Part shown: one piece after another, positions 1 through 8,015 of the stretch
Numbering within the stretch: the stretch's first letter is position 1
How the letters are laid out: each line of letters begins with the position of its first letter
Assembly (NCBI GenBank): GCA_019359435.1
Contig: JAHHHI010000062.1
Coordinates: 1-64,000 of the forward strand
Reading direction: 5' to 3'
Length of the DNA stretch: 64,000 nt
DNA from: Kaiparowitsia implicata GSE-PSE-MK54-09C
Lineage (GTDB): Bacteria > Cyanobacteriota > Cyanobacteriia > Elainellales > Elainellaceae
Made by a program: the position numbers and the translations under genes
The notes under the pieces: model-generated
What the model was told of the DNA's origin: nothing
The model's database searches: none
What the model saw: only the letters and a program-made list of their open reading frames with translations

Positions 1-1
1 T

Positions 2-58
2 GACCACCTGATGCTCACCGCCGCTGGATTATGGAACTTCTACCTGATGGCCGCTTGA
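2..58 (+). CDS. C-terminal tail of an unidentified protein (cut by window edge)
   Basis: An open frame enters from the left edge and stops at TGA 56-58, giving 18 residues that end LWNFYLMAA. A short hydrophobic end of this kind can be seen in some transposases, but 18 residues cannot prove identity. About 50 to 120 bp downstream the sequence TTATTCCCCAACAG occurs twice as a direct repeat (about 107-120 and 160-173), which would fit the end of an insertion element. Low certainty. Confidence 0.3.
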   Translation, partial: DHLMLTAAGLWNFYLMAA

Positions 59-198
59 GACCAGCACCAAAACAGAACCACTGCCAGCGAGGGTAGTTCT
101 TTCAGTTATTCCCCAACAGCTCTAATACACATCGTCCTTATCTTCTCAGATATCTCCTTATTCCCCAACAGGTCTATTTACTTGCTGATGGGCCTTCT

Positions 199-1140
199 TT
201 AGATGTTTGCAGAGTGACCAATGGGTGAAGTTGGGGAACTGTGGAGTTTAGGGTGATCTGGTTGTAGAGAGTTGGATTGAGCCACCTCTTTTTGCAGTTC
301 TATCTTGCGGTGCAGATATTCTGAGATGAGGCCATGCAGCAGCAGGTTGCGGGCGGCGGCAAAGGCGCTGTTGGGTGCGAGGATGTGGCGATTCGTCACC
401 ACATGGTTCCAGGAAGCATCGCCTGTGAGATGAGTGAAGTAGAGTGCAAAGTTTTCGTCGAACTGGAGCGAAATCACCGCCCGCTCAAATTCATCGCTGG
501 TGAGGCAAAGGGAATAGATGATCTTAAACAATTCCACCGCACATTCCAGATCTAATACCTGAAACCATCTTCGTTTAGATACATCGATCTGTAACTCAAC
601 AGGTTGAATGCTGTCAAAATTGAATCCTCGTTGGTGTATTTTCTGTAGCCAATTGGGATTCCGCTCCTTTGCTTCGTGATAATCCAACACAAAGTTATAC
701 AGGATCAAGTCATGTTCTAAGAACGCATTCTCGGCTAAATCCGCCACGGTTTTGGGATAGAGGGTCGATTTAGCAATAGTGGAGTCAGGACCATTGTCAA
801 TCAAGAAGTTCACAATGTTAGACCCGAGGCAGAGGTGGCGCACAATCAGGTAGTTGGCCTCGGGGGTGACAAAGGTGGCGAGAAACACCGCCGCCATGCG
901 ATGCATAAAGCCGTAGGCGCTGAACTGAAACGGCAGCAGGCGCTTGGTGGTCATAATCAGCGCCAGCATCACATTGGCGAAGATGCGAATGGGAATCAGT
1001 AGGTAGTTGCGCGACCAGTTCTGCAAATCTCGCAGCATGTAGGCTTTGGCAACCGGGTCTACTGGTATGCACTGGTCGGCGTAGAGGGTGTCCCAGGTAT
1101 TGGGATTTTGGCGATCGCGCGGTTCATAGCTCCAAGTCAT
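199..1140 (-). CDS. Membrane-associated protein of unknown function, partner of the DarB-like ketosynthase (DUF6999-like)
   Basis: The start is the ATG at 1138-1140, giving 313 residues; an upstream in-frame Met would run into the ketosynthase gene and is unlikely. The ATG overlaps the stop codon of the upstream ketosynthase gene by one base (TAATG), so translation is probably coupled. Residues about 40-105 contain two hydrophobic stretches that could touch or cross the membrane; the rest is soluble and rich in aromatic residues and His, with no nucleotide-binding motif. It resembles, from memory, the family called DUF6999, often found beside StlD/DarB-type ketosynthases; that recollection was not checked. 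The coupling argues that it works in the same pathway, perhaps as a modifying enzyme or membrane anchor. The function is unknown. Confidence 0.75.
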   Translation of the reverse strand: MTWSYEPRDRQNPNTWDTLYADQCIPVDPVAKAYMLRDLQNWSRNYLLIPIRIFANVMLALIMTTKRLLPFQFSAYGFMHRMAAVFLATFVTPEANYLIVRHLCLGSNIVNFLIDNGPDSTIAKSTLYPKTVADLAENAFLEHDLILYNFVLDYHEAKERNPNWLQKIHQRGFNFDSIQPVELQIDVSKRRWFQVLDLECAVELFKIIYSLCLTSDEFERAVISLQFDENFALYFTHLTGDASWNHVVTNRHILAPNSAFAAARNLLLHGLISEYLHRKIELQKEVAQSNSLQPDHPKLHSSPTSPIGHSANI

Positions 1141-3158
1141 TAGCAGATTTCCTCCAGTTGCAGGCGATAGAGGCGAGCAGTCACTTGTGCGGTTTTGACA
1201 ATGCGCTGGGCGATCGCCTCGGTCATCCACTCAGCATTAAACAGTTGATCGAGCTTGTCGATATGGGCGTGGTCGTGCTCGCCGTGGTAAGCCATGAAGG
1301 ACACCTGCTCTTTCGAGAGCCCCAGCGTTTGCTGAATCTGCCCGGCCCACTGCGCCGCCAGCCGATTGCCCAAGCCTTCAATAATAAACATGCTGCCCAC
1401 CAGGTCGACCGGATTGTCTTGCGAGGCGCGGTGAAAGATAAAGGCCGACAGCGCTTCAGAGCCGAGGTTTTTCTCTGCGGCTTGAATCACCGCCAGGTCG
1501 CCCCCGACCGCCACATAGTTGCGCTCTAGCATTTGAAAATCGCGGTGCTCGTCTTGAGCATGCCCAATGAGGAGCGATCGCACCCGAAAATCGGTCATAT
1601 TCGATGCGGCCCGCGCAATCCACCGGGCACCCTCCACCACCTGAGGCCGCAGGTTGCACAACAGCGCTTGGTAATCGTCTAGCGTAAACTCGCCTCGGTT
1701 TAGCCGTCGAATAATGGGCACGGAGTGGAGCGATCGCTCAAACTCTAACCACACGAGCGCCAACTGTCGCAGCAACGCTGACGAAACGGGATTCACAGAA
1801 TCTCCCGTAGAATTGTTCATAGATTCATCCGTAGATTTATTCGTAGATTCATCCTTAGATTGATTCGCAGTAGATTTCACAGAAACATCCACTAAACTAT
1901 CTACCGATTCATCTGCGGATAAATCCACAAAGGACTGACGACTGGCGGTGGCCTGGGTAGAAGCGGTAATAGACGGGGCGATCGCCCCATCGCTCGAAAC
2001 ACCTGAATTGAGAAACACCTGTCCAGTGCCTTCTACCACCGTCAGCTTTAGGTAGGCCGTTGTGAAGCGTCCGCTCTCGGGCACAAAGCAGAACACCGTC
2101 TGCCCCGGTTGCAGCTTGCCAGAGGCCAATAGCTCCTCCAGCATGAGGTAAATCGAGGCGCAACCCGTGTTGCCCCGCGTATAGAGGTTAGTGAACCATT
2201 TGTCTTCGGGCACCATGCAGTCGGCCTGCTGCAACAAATTCACAATTTGCCCGCGAAAGAAGTGCGAGGAATAGTGACACAGCAGCCAATCAATCTCACT
2301 GGGGTGAATGCGCCCCGCCTCAATCAGCCGCAGCCAACCCTCAACGCCCAGCTTAATCACGTTATCCAGTAGGCGAATGTTTTGCCGCAGGTTGATCTGT
2401 CCGGCTGCCGCCGCCTCACCATAGGAGGGGGCATCCACCCAGCTTTGCAACTGTTGGGGATTATCCACCCCCGCATACATGCACACGGGGTAGGCATTCG
2501 CGTGAGAAATCAGCTCAATCCAATCAATGCGAAGGCTAAGTCCCTGGGCACTGGGGCGAGGTTCCACCAGCATCGCGCCCGCTCCATCCGATAGCATCCA
2601 GCGCAGAAACTCTGTATCAAACGGCAGCGTTTGCCCCGCCTGCACGCTGGCTTCGGCCTCAAACTTGGTATGACGAAACAGTCGCGAGGGGAGTTCAGAC
2701 GCAACGGCGATCGCCCGCTGCCGTTGCCCCACCCGCACCTGCGCCGCCGCATAGTTGAGCGCCGCCACCCCAGCACAGCAGACCCCCATGTGCGAGGTCG
2801 CCTCTAGGGGCGCTGTTTCTGGCAGTTCCCCATGTACCATGCTGCCAAACCCCGGCACCAGCAAATCGGCCCACGTCGTGGCACAGGCCAGCAAATCCAC
2901 ATCGCGAGGATTTAGCCCACTGTGGTGCAGCAGATCGCGCACCGCTGCAGCCGCCATCTGACTGTTGGAATATGTCGGGGCATGGGTCTGCGGATCAATC
3001 GCGTAGTGGCGCTGCACAATGCCATTGCTCGCCAGAATGCGGCGCTTCACCCGCGACGGCTTGCCGTTGACCTGCCCTAAATACTGTTCTAGCTCGTCAT
3101 TGGGAATGGGGTCGCCGGGCAAGAACTTGCCCAACTGCGTGATGTAGGCGGACTGCAT
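1140..3158 (-). CDS. StlD/DarB-type beta-ketosynthase with C-terminal heme-oxygenase-like helical domain
   Basis: The start is the ATG at 3156-3158, with GAGGTA as Shine-Dalgarno just upstream and a typical opening MQSAYITQLGKFLPG; the product has 672 residues. Residues 1-375 are a KAS III-type thiolase fold: putative nucleophile C128 in GVCCAG, a His in CHYSSHF (295 or 299) and N330 in RGNTGCAS. StlD/DarB enzymes condense two beta-ketoacyl chains into cyclohexanedione or resorcinol precursors. A Ser/Thr/Asp-rich repetitive linker (about 385-457) leads to an all-helical domain (460-672) like TenA/iron-containing redox proteins, with possible metal ligands E509, H538, E594, H625, D629 and H632. 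The fused domain may be normal for this family or may be a true oxygenase. Stop overlaps the next gene's ATG. High confidence for the ketosynthase, moderate for a metal site. Confidence 0.88.
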   Translation of the reverse strand: MQSAYITQLGKFLPGDPIPNDELEQYLGQVNGKPSRVKRRILASNGIVQRHYAIDPQTHAPTYSNSQMAAAAVRDLLHHSGLNPRDVDLLACATTWADLLVPGFGSMVHGELPETAPLEATSHMGVCCAGVAALNYAAAQVRVGQRQRAIAVASELPSRLFRHTKFEAEASVQAGQTLPFDTEFLRWMLSDGAGAMLVEPRPSAQGLSLRIDWIELISHANAYPVCMYAGVDNPQQLQSWVDAPSYGEAAAAGQINLRQNIRLLDNVIKLGVEGWLRLIEAGRIHPSEIDWLLCHYSSHFFRGQIVNLLQQADCMVPEDKWFTNLYTRGNTGCASIYLMLEELLASGKLQPGQTVFCFVPESGRFTTAYLKLTVVEGTGQVFLNSGVSSDGAIAPSITASTQATASRQSFVDLSADESVDSLVDVSVKSTANQSKDESTNKSTDESMNNSTGDSVNPVSSALLRQLALVWLEFERSLHSVPIIRRLNRGEFTLDDYQALLCNLRPQVVEGARWIARAASNMTDFRVRSLLIGHAQDEHRDFQMLERNYVAVGGDLAVIQAAEKNLGSEALSAFIFHRASQDNPVDLVGSMFIIEGLGNRLAAQWAGQIQQTLGLSKEQVSFMAYHGEHDHAHIDKLDQLFNAEWMTEAIAQRIVKTAQVTARLYRLQLEEIC
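1793..1935 (-). repeat. Degenerate tandem repeat encoding the inter-domain linker
   Basis: A unit close to GTAGATTYATYC recurs about eight times and encodes the Asp/Glu-Ser-Thr-rich linker between the ketosynthase and the helical domain (SKDESTNKSTDES-type repeats). The low-complexity DNA suggests that linker length changes by slippage. Confidence 0.7.
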
Positions 3159-3484
3159 GAGGGATACCTCTGAGACTCGTGACGTATCCCTACGATGGTT
3201 CCCACTTAGGCAAATTCCAAAGCTGGGTGGATCAGTTTCTACACAGGCTGCGCATTCAGGCGACAGGGCGATCGCCCCCACCACTGTCACAGCCTGTCAC
3301 ACTCTCACCCAAACCCCTCTCTTACAGCCGATTCATCCCACCATCAGCCCCAAAAAACCATCGCACCAAAAATTGTGCCAATTGTGCCAGTTGCGATCGC
3401 TATCACCCATCCGGGCGATCGCCCCTCCCCCACTGGGTACAGTAATAAAACTCCTCACCCCATCACCCCTCACCTCTTCACCCC
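3159..3484. other. Divergent intergenic region between ketosynthase and Coq4-like genes
   Basis: 326 bp separate the two divergent starts. The stretch holds HIP1 octamers and a pyrimidine-rich run of CCCTCACC-type words just before the Coq4-like start. I see no convincing operator or -10/-35 pair. Both promoters of this island must lie here if the genes are co-regulated. Confidence 0.5.
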
Positions 3485-4036
3485 ATGCCCCTCACCCTCC
3501 GCCAAGCCCTCGAGCGCTACTACGCCGCCAACCCCACCTTCACCCGCAATCAAGATCTATGGGTCGGCCGAATTCGGGTGCCCTGGCGGGATCTGCAAAA
3601 GCACGACATCATGCATGTGATCACGGGTTACAGCACCGAGTTAGATCAAGAACTGCAGCTGATTGGCTTTTTGCTCACCGCCATCACCTGGAAACGACCC
3701 TGGTACTTCTATTTGCAAAGTGTGGGCGTGTTTCTGGAGCTGTTGGGGCGATCGCTCACGGGTAAAACCTATGGCGCTCGCTACCTCTCGCCGCTGCGCA
3801 TCTGCCGCCTGTATGGACGAGGGATTCGGCAGGGGCGCACCGTGCGGCGCAAAATTGATGCCTACATCGATCCAGAGCCGCTGATGGACAGCCCCGTTTC
3901 AACCCTGCGGCAAGACTACGGCATTGCCAACGCAGGGGCCTGGGATGACGTGGACGCAAACAATTCAGGCAATTCAGGCAATTCAGATACTTCCAGTACA
4001 TCAGACACTTCAGGGCTTCCGAGGGAAGCGCTCTAG
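3485..4036 (+). CDS. Coq4-like protein
   Basis: This 183-residue protein carries an exact HDxxHx11E motif (H40, D41, H44, E56) followed by the VITGY stretch typical of Coq4, the ubiquinone-biosynthesis protein that binds a metal and carries out oxidative decarboxylation of the quinone ring. The N-terminal helix and basic central part also fit; the last 30 residues are an Asn/Ser/Asp-rich tail. Cyanobacteria make plastoquinone by a different route, so a role in another lipid or quinone pathway is possible, and the divergent DarB-like ketosynthase next door points the same way. The gene overlaps the convergent helicase gene by 27 bp. There is no clear Shine-Dalgarno; the start is chosen by length and context. 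Confidence 0.8.
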   Translation: MPLTLRQALERYYAANPTFTRNQDLWVGRIRVPWRDLQKHDIMHVITGYSTELDQELQLIGFLLTAITWKRPWYFYLQSVGVFLELLGRSLTGKTYGARYLSPLRICRLYGRGIRQGRTVRRKIDAYIDPEPLMDSPVSTLRQDYGIANAGAWDDVDANNSGNSGNSDTSSTSDTSGLPREAL

Positions 4037-6427
4037 CAGGGCGCGCAGGGCAGGGCTAGGGGCGCGGTCTTCTAGCGAGTCGAGCTTGTTCCAACTAAAG
4101 GGGGCTTGTCGCTCTGCCGCCATCCATAGTAGCTGGCGCGCTCGCGTCATAGCCACATACAGCAAGCGAAACTCCTCGGAGGTTTTGAGGGCATCGGCCT
4201 GGTGCCACGCATCCATAATGCTGGGCAGCAGCGGCTGCTGATGCACGATCGCCCGAATCTGCGCCCGCGCCACCTCCGACGGGTTGAACTCGCCCAAAAA
4301 TCGCGCCTGGGGCAACAGCCGAATGCTGCCGGGAATCATCTGCTCTTGCAAAAAAGGAATGAAGACGGCATCCCAATCCAATCCCTTTGCCTTGTGCATG
4401 GTGATGATGGTGAGCTGCCCCGGCTTGGTATAACGCTCATCCAGAGATTCTGTTTCCACAGGCGAAAACTGCTCTCCCCGCACAATCTCCTGCAATTCAT
4501 CCAATATTGCGCCGAGGGATGGGTTAAAGGCCGTGCGCTGGGCAATGCGGGCCGAGAGTTTGTCGGCGGTGGCAAGTTCGGTTTGGGCATATTTGAGCGT
4601 TAGCGCCAAAAACGGAATCAGTTGGTAGGTGGGCAGCTCGACCCGTGCCCGCAGCACGCTGGTGCAGTAGCGGCGGGCATACTGCACGGGGTCTGTTTGA
4701 ACAGGCTCTAGCGGCCCTGGGTAAAGAAATTGCTCAGGCTGGGTGCTAAGGGCATTCAAGTCTTGGCTAGGGATGAGGCGGCGCGTGGTCAGCACCTGAA
4801 GCGCTGCTTTGAGGTAGTCGGGAGCGTGGGGGCGATCGCAAAATTGCAGCAGTGCCAAGATCTCTTCAGGAATATGAGAGTGGCGATCGCGCTCACTCAC
4901 ATCATAAATTTCCACCCCCAGCGCTTCTAGCTCAATTCCCAACTTATAGGATTGGGGGTTGCGCAGCACATCGGCCACAAACTTGCCCTGCTTGTTTTCG
5001 CGCACCAGCACCGCCGCCCGCGTATGAGGATTGGCCTGAAACAAGTCAGCCAGCCGCGTCGCCATCAGCTCAACGGAGTGGTAAATATCTTGAGGAATCC
5101 GCAGCTCCAAGCCAGTGCCGAGCGGGGAGGGATTGGCATCCGTCTGCGGGTCGCCGGGGGCAACCGGGTGAATATCTTGCGGGCGAAACGGAAGCGCGGT
5201 GCCCTGCCACCCGCCCGCGGGCTGAGCGGGCCGAGACGAGGGCTGAGTGGATGAGCCAACCCCACCCGGCGGCTTGCCGTAGCGCTGGTTCACCCACGTA
5301 ACAAGGTAATTGGCCGCCTCTAGAATAATGGGACTGCTTCGCCCCGCCTGATCCATCTCTGCAAGCCGCCCTTGAGCCGCGCAGCGTTCGCAAAACTCTC
5401 GAAAAAAGATCGGGTCTGCCGGGGTAAAGGTGGAGTTGATGGCCTGGTTGGGATCGCCCACACGCACTAAGTTCGGGTGCGATCGCTCGGGGTGGCTGGC
5501 CAAAATTTCGAGCAGTTGCGTTTGCAACGGTGACGAATCTTGCGCCTCGTCTTCAAACACGGCATACACCTGCCGCTGCCACGATTCGCGCGCGCTGTCA
5601 TGCTGCAACACGCGCAACGCCGCCAAAATCATGTCGTCATAGTCGATAAAGCCCCGCTTTGCCAGCAGCGCCTGGTAGTGCTGATAAAGACCTGCGGCGA
5701 TCGCCAACAGGGTATAGCCCTCGGCGGGCTGGTCATCGGCAAGGGCAGTGGGTTCCCAATCCTCAGCCAATTGCGCCAGCGCATTGGGCAATAGGCCAGA
5801 GCTTTTGGCCTCGTGGATGACCGTGTGCGCCAGCCCCGGCAGCACCTCGGTTCGCAGCACCGACTGTCGCCGCAGCCGCTCCGTTTCTTCCCCGTCAAAC
5901 TGCTGCCCTTCGAGCAACTGCTGATACAAGCGGGGATTGCCCGCAATCCACTGTTCTACACTAGTGCGAATCAGGCGATGGCTTTGGTTGGGGGCCACGA
6001 GCGTCACCCGCTCGCTGCTCAGCCTCGACAGATCGGGGTGGCGGTTGGCAATGCTCAGCGCCAGACCGTGCAGGGTGTAAACCGCAAACCCCGTGCGGGG
6101 CAGACTCAAGTCATCCAGCCGCTGGCGAATCTTGAGCCGTAGGTTTGCAGCAGCGGATCGAGTAAAGGTGACCAGCACAATTTGGTCATCGGCAACGGCC
6201 TGCCCTGCGAGCGCATGTAAGTAGCGCTTGCCTAGCAAAATTGCTGTGGCGATCGCCATGCCAGTAGACTTGCCCGCACCCGGCACGGCCGACACCGCCA
6301 ACGGCCCCCCCGCCCAATCCGCCAAGGGCAACTGCCCCGGTCGCAGCTGCAGCCGCAGAGCGTCTAGCTTGGCCGTCAAAGCCTGATACCGCTGATCTCG
6401 ATCAACCGCTGGGGTCACGGGGTTCAC
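4010..6427 (-). CDS. UvrD/Rep-type superfamily 1 ATP-dependent DNA helicase
   Basis: The 805-residue product shows the full SF1 series: Walker A GAGKST near residue 53, motif Ia VTFTRSAAANL, motif II EDEAQD near 295, motif III VGDPNQAI, motif V MHKAKGLDWD and motif VI YVAMTRARQ near the C terminus. It lacks a RecB-type nuclease domain. Such enzymes unwind 3'-5' in repair or replication restart. A poorly conserved, Pro/Gly-rich insertion (about 390-440) lies between the two RecA-like domains. The gene is on its own; its 3' end overlaps the Coq4-like gene tail to tail. Identification as SF1A is firm; the sub-family (UvrD, PcrA or a cyanobacterial paralogue) is not resolved. Confidence 0.93.
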   Translation of the reverse strand: MNPVTPAVDRDQRYQALTAKLDALRLQLRPGQLPLADWAGGPLAVSAVPGAGKSTGMAIATAILLGKRYLHALAGQAVADDQIVLVTFTRSAAANLRLKIRQRLDDLSLPRTGFAVYTLHGLALSIANRHPDLSRLSSERVTLVAPNQSHRLIRTSVEQWIAGNPRLYQQLLEGQQFDGEETERLRRQSVLRTEVLPGLAHTVIHEAKSSGLLPNALAQLAEDWEPTALADDQPAEGYTLLAIAAGLYQHYQALLAKRGFIDYDDMILAALRVLQHDSARESWQRQVYAVFEDEAQDSSPLQTQLLEILASHPERSHPNLVRVGDPNQAINSTFTPADPIFFREFCERCAAQGRLAEMDQAGRSSPIILEAANYLVTWVNQRYGKPPGGVGSSTQPSSRPAQPAGGWQGTALPFRPQDIHPVAPGDPQTDANPSPLGTGLELRIPQDIYHSVELMATRLADLFQANPHTRAAVLVRENKQGKFVADVLRNPQSYKLGIELEALGVEIYDVSERDRHSHIPEEILALLQFCDRPHAPDYLKAALQVLTTRRLIPSQDLNALSTQPEQFLYPGPLEPVQTDPVQYARRYCTSVLRARVELPTYQLIPFLALTLKYAQTELATADKLSARIAQRTAFNPSLGAILDELQEIVRGEQFSPVETESLDERYTKPGQLTIITMHKAKGLDWDAVFIPFLQEQMIPGSIRLLPQARFLGEFNPSEVARAQIRAIVHQQPLLPSIMDAWHQADALKTSEEFRLLYVAMTRARQLLWMAAERQAPFSWNKLDSLEDRAPSPALRALLERFPRKP

Positions 6428-6470
6428 GGGGGTGAGTTGGGTTGCGGGGCAAGTCCTGATGTCGGTTATC

Positions 6471-7691
6471 TTAGGGCGTCGGGCTGACGGGTGTGAGCGC
6501 GCCTTTGATGGCCAAAATCTTCTCGATCACCTGTTCCACAATCTTGTCGGGCGTTGAGGCCCCCGAGGTAATGCCCACGGTAATCGCCCCGTCGGGTAGC
6601 CAGGGGGTTTGACGCTCTAGGTCACCCCCCAGGGGTTTGTGTTCGACCTGGTTGCCTGGCCCGATGCGATCGCCACTGTCGATATGCACCGAGGGAATCC
6701 CGCGCTCTACCGCAATCTCTTGCAGGTGGGTGGTGTTAGAAGAGTTGTAGCCCCCAATCACCACCATCAAATCCAGATCTTCTTCCACCAGTTGAAACAT
6801 CGCATCTTGCCGCTCTTGGGTGGCGTCGCAGATGGTGTTGAACGCCAGAAAGTGCTCATTCAGCGCCGTGGGGCCATACTTCTTCAGCATGGTGCGCTCA
6901 AATAGCTTGCCGATCTGCTCCGTTTCGCTCTTGAGCATGGTGGTTTGATTGGCTACACCCACGCGCTCCAGATCGCGGTCGGGGTCAAAGCCCTCTGAAC
7001 AGGCATTCTGGAACATCGCTAGGAACTCTTCCCGGTCGCCGCCCGAGAGAATGTAGTGGGCCACGTACTCCGCCTGCTTTAGATTAAGCACCACCAGATA
7101 GGTGCCCGCAAAGGAGCTGGTGGCCACGGTTTCTTCATGGTTATACTTGCCGTGGATGATGGAGGTGGAGGCAACGCGCTTGTGCTTTTCTACCGTATTC
7201 CACACCTTAGACACCCAGGGACAGGTGGTATCCACGATGATGCAGCCGCGATCGCTCAACAGCTGCATCTCCTGCACACTCGCCCCAAAGGCTGGCAAAA
7301 TCACCACATCGCCCGAGGCCACGCCCGAAAAATCTTTGACACCGGCGACCAGTTCAATAAAGAACACGTTCATGTCCTTCAATCGCTGGTTGACCGACGG
7401 GTTGTGGATGATTTCATTGGTGATCCAAATCCGCTCAGTGGGAAACTGCTGCCGGGTTTCGTAAGCCATTGCCACCGCACGCTCCACCCCCCAACAAAAG
7501 CCAAACGCTTCAGCGAGGCGAATCGTCACGTCCCCGCGCGTGAGCCGATAGCCGTTATCCCGCAGTTGCTGAATCAAGCCACTCTGGTATTCCGTCTGCA
7601 TTAGGCCCGAGACTTCGACCTCGTGACCAAACCCCTTGCGGTGGTAGTGGTCAGAATGGTTGAGCGATCGCTTAAATGCTTTGGTATCCAT
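6471..7691 (-). CDS. ispH: 4-hydroxy-3-methylbut-2-enyl diphosphate reductase (IspH/LytB)
   Basis: This is the last enzyme of the MEP isoprenoid pathway: it reduces HMBPP to IPP and DMAPP using a [4Fe-4S] cluster and ferredoxin electrons. The 406-residue length and the start [10 protein letters not shown] match the cyanobacterial and plastid form, which is longer than the E. coli enzyme. Cluster ligands are visible at C66 (FCWGVERA), C157 (TTCPWV) and C288 (ICDATQ). The start is the ATG at 7689-7691; a longer in-frame extension lacks family similarity. A family A repeat begins 59 bp upstream, so the promoter lies between or inside the repeat. It supplies precursors for carotenoids, phytol and quinones. 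Confidence 0.97.
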   Translation of the reverse strand: MDTKAFKRSLNHSDHYHRKGFGHEVEVSGLMQTEYQSGLIQQLRDNGYRLTRGDVTIRLAEAFGFCWGVERAVAMAYETRQQFPTERIWITNEIIHNPSVNQRLKDMNVFFIELVAGVKDFSGVASGDVVILPAFGASVQEMQLLSDRGCIIVDTTCPWVSKVWNTVEKHKRVASTSIIHGKYNHEETVATSSFAGTYLVVLNLKQAEYVAHYILSGGDREEFLAMFQNACSEGFDPDRDLERVGVANQTTMLKSETEQIGKLFERTMLKKYGPTALNEHFLAFNTICDATQERQDAMFQLVEEDLDLMVVIGGYNSSNTTHLQEIAVERGIPSVHIDSGDRIGPGNQVEHKPLGGDLERQTPWLPDGAITVGITSGASTPDKIVEQVIEKILAIKGALTPVSPTP

Positions 7692-7749
7692 GCGGGTTAT
7701 ACGGTTCGTTAACAGTTCATTAGCAGGATCAGCGGACAAACATTAGTGG

Positions 7750-7886
7750 GTGCATCCCACTTTTGTAACCCTCACCCTATAATCCCTCTCCCATGGAAGG
7801 AGAGGGGCTTTGAATCCGGCTCCCCTTCTCCCAAAATGGGAGAAGGGGTTGGGGGATGAGGGCAAACTTGCAAAACTGGGATGCAC
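7750..7886. repeat. MITE-like repeat, family A, copy 1
   Basis: A 137-bp element is bounded by 16-bp terminal inverted repeats that differ at one position (GTGCATCCCACTTTTG at 7750-7765 and its complement at 7871-7886). The interior contains CCCTCTCCC and GGAGAAGGGG words that can form a hairpin. The same element occurs at 39162-39331. It sits just upstream of ispH. No target duplication is clear here. Confidence 0.8.
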
Positions 7887-7924
7887 TCAACATCAATGAA
7901 CAGCAGTATGTTGCTTTCAGCCTA

Positions 7925-7996
7925 TCAGAGACGATGGACTTTTACGCTGGACGCTTACGCTTACTTTACGCTTACTTATAGTGGAGCACTCTAAGC
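7925..7996. repeat. Fragment of repeat family D
   Basis: The stretch shares GACGATGG-CTTTTACGCTGGACGCT and GGAGCACTCTAAGC with the right half of the family D element at 47670-47808, but contains extra copies of CTTACGCTTA and lacks the other end. I read it as a decayed remnant downstream of the TPR gene. Confidence 0.6.
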
Positions 7997-8015
7997 GCGC
8001 CCACCTTTGGATGGT

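Noticed and set aside
3157-3765. Plus-strand frame overlapping the Coq4-like start
   Set aside because: It is out of frame with the HDxxHx11E protein and rich in Pro/Ser/His from pyrimidine runs.
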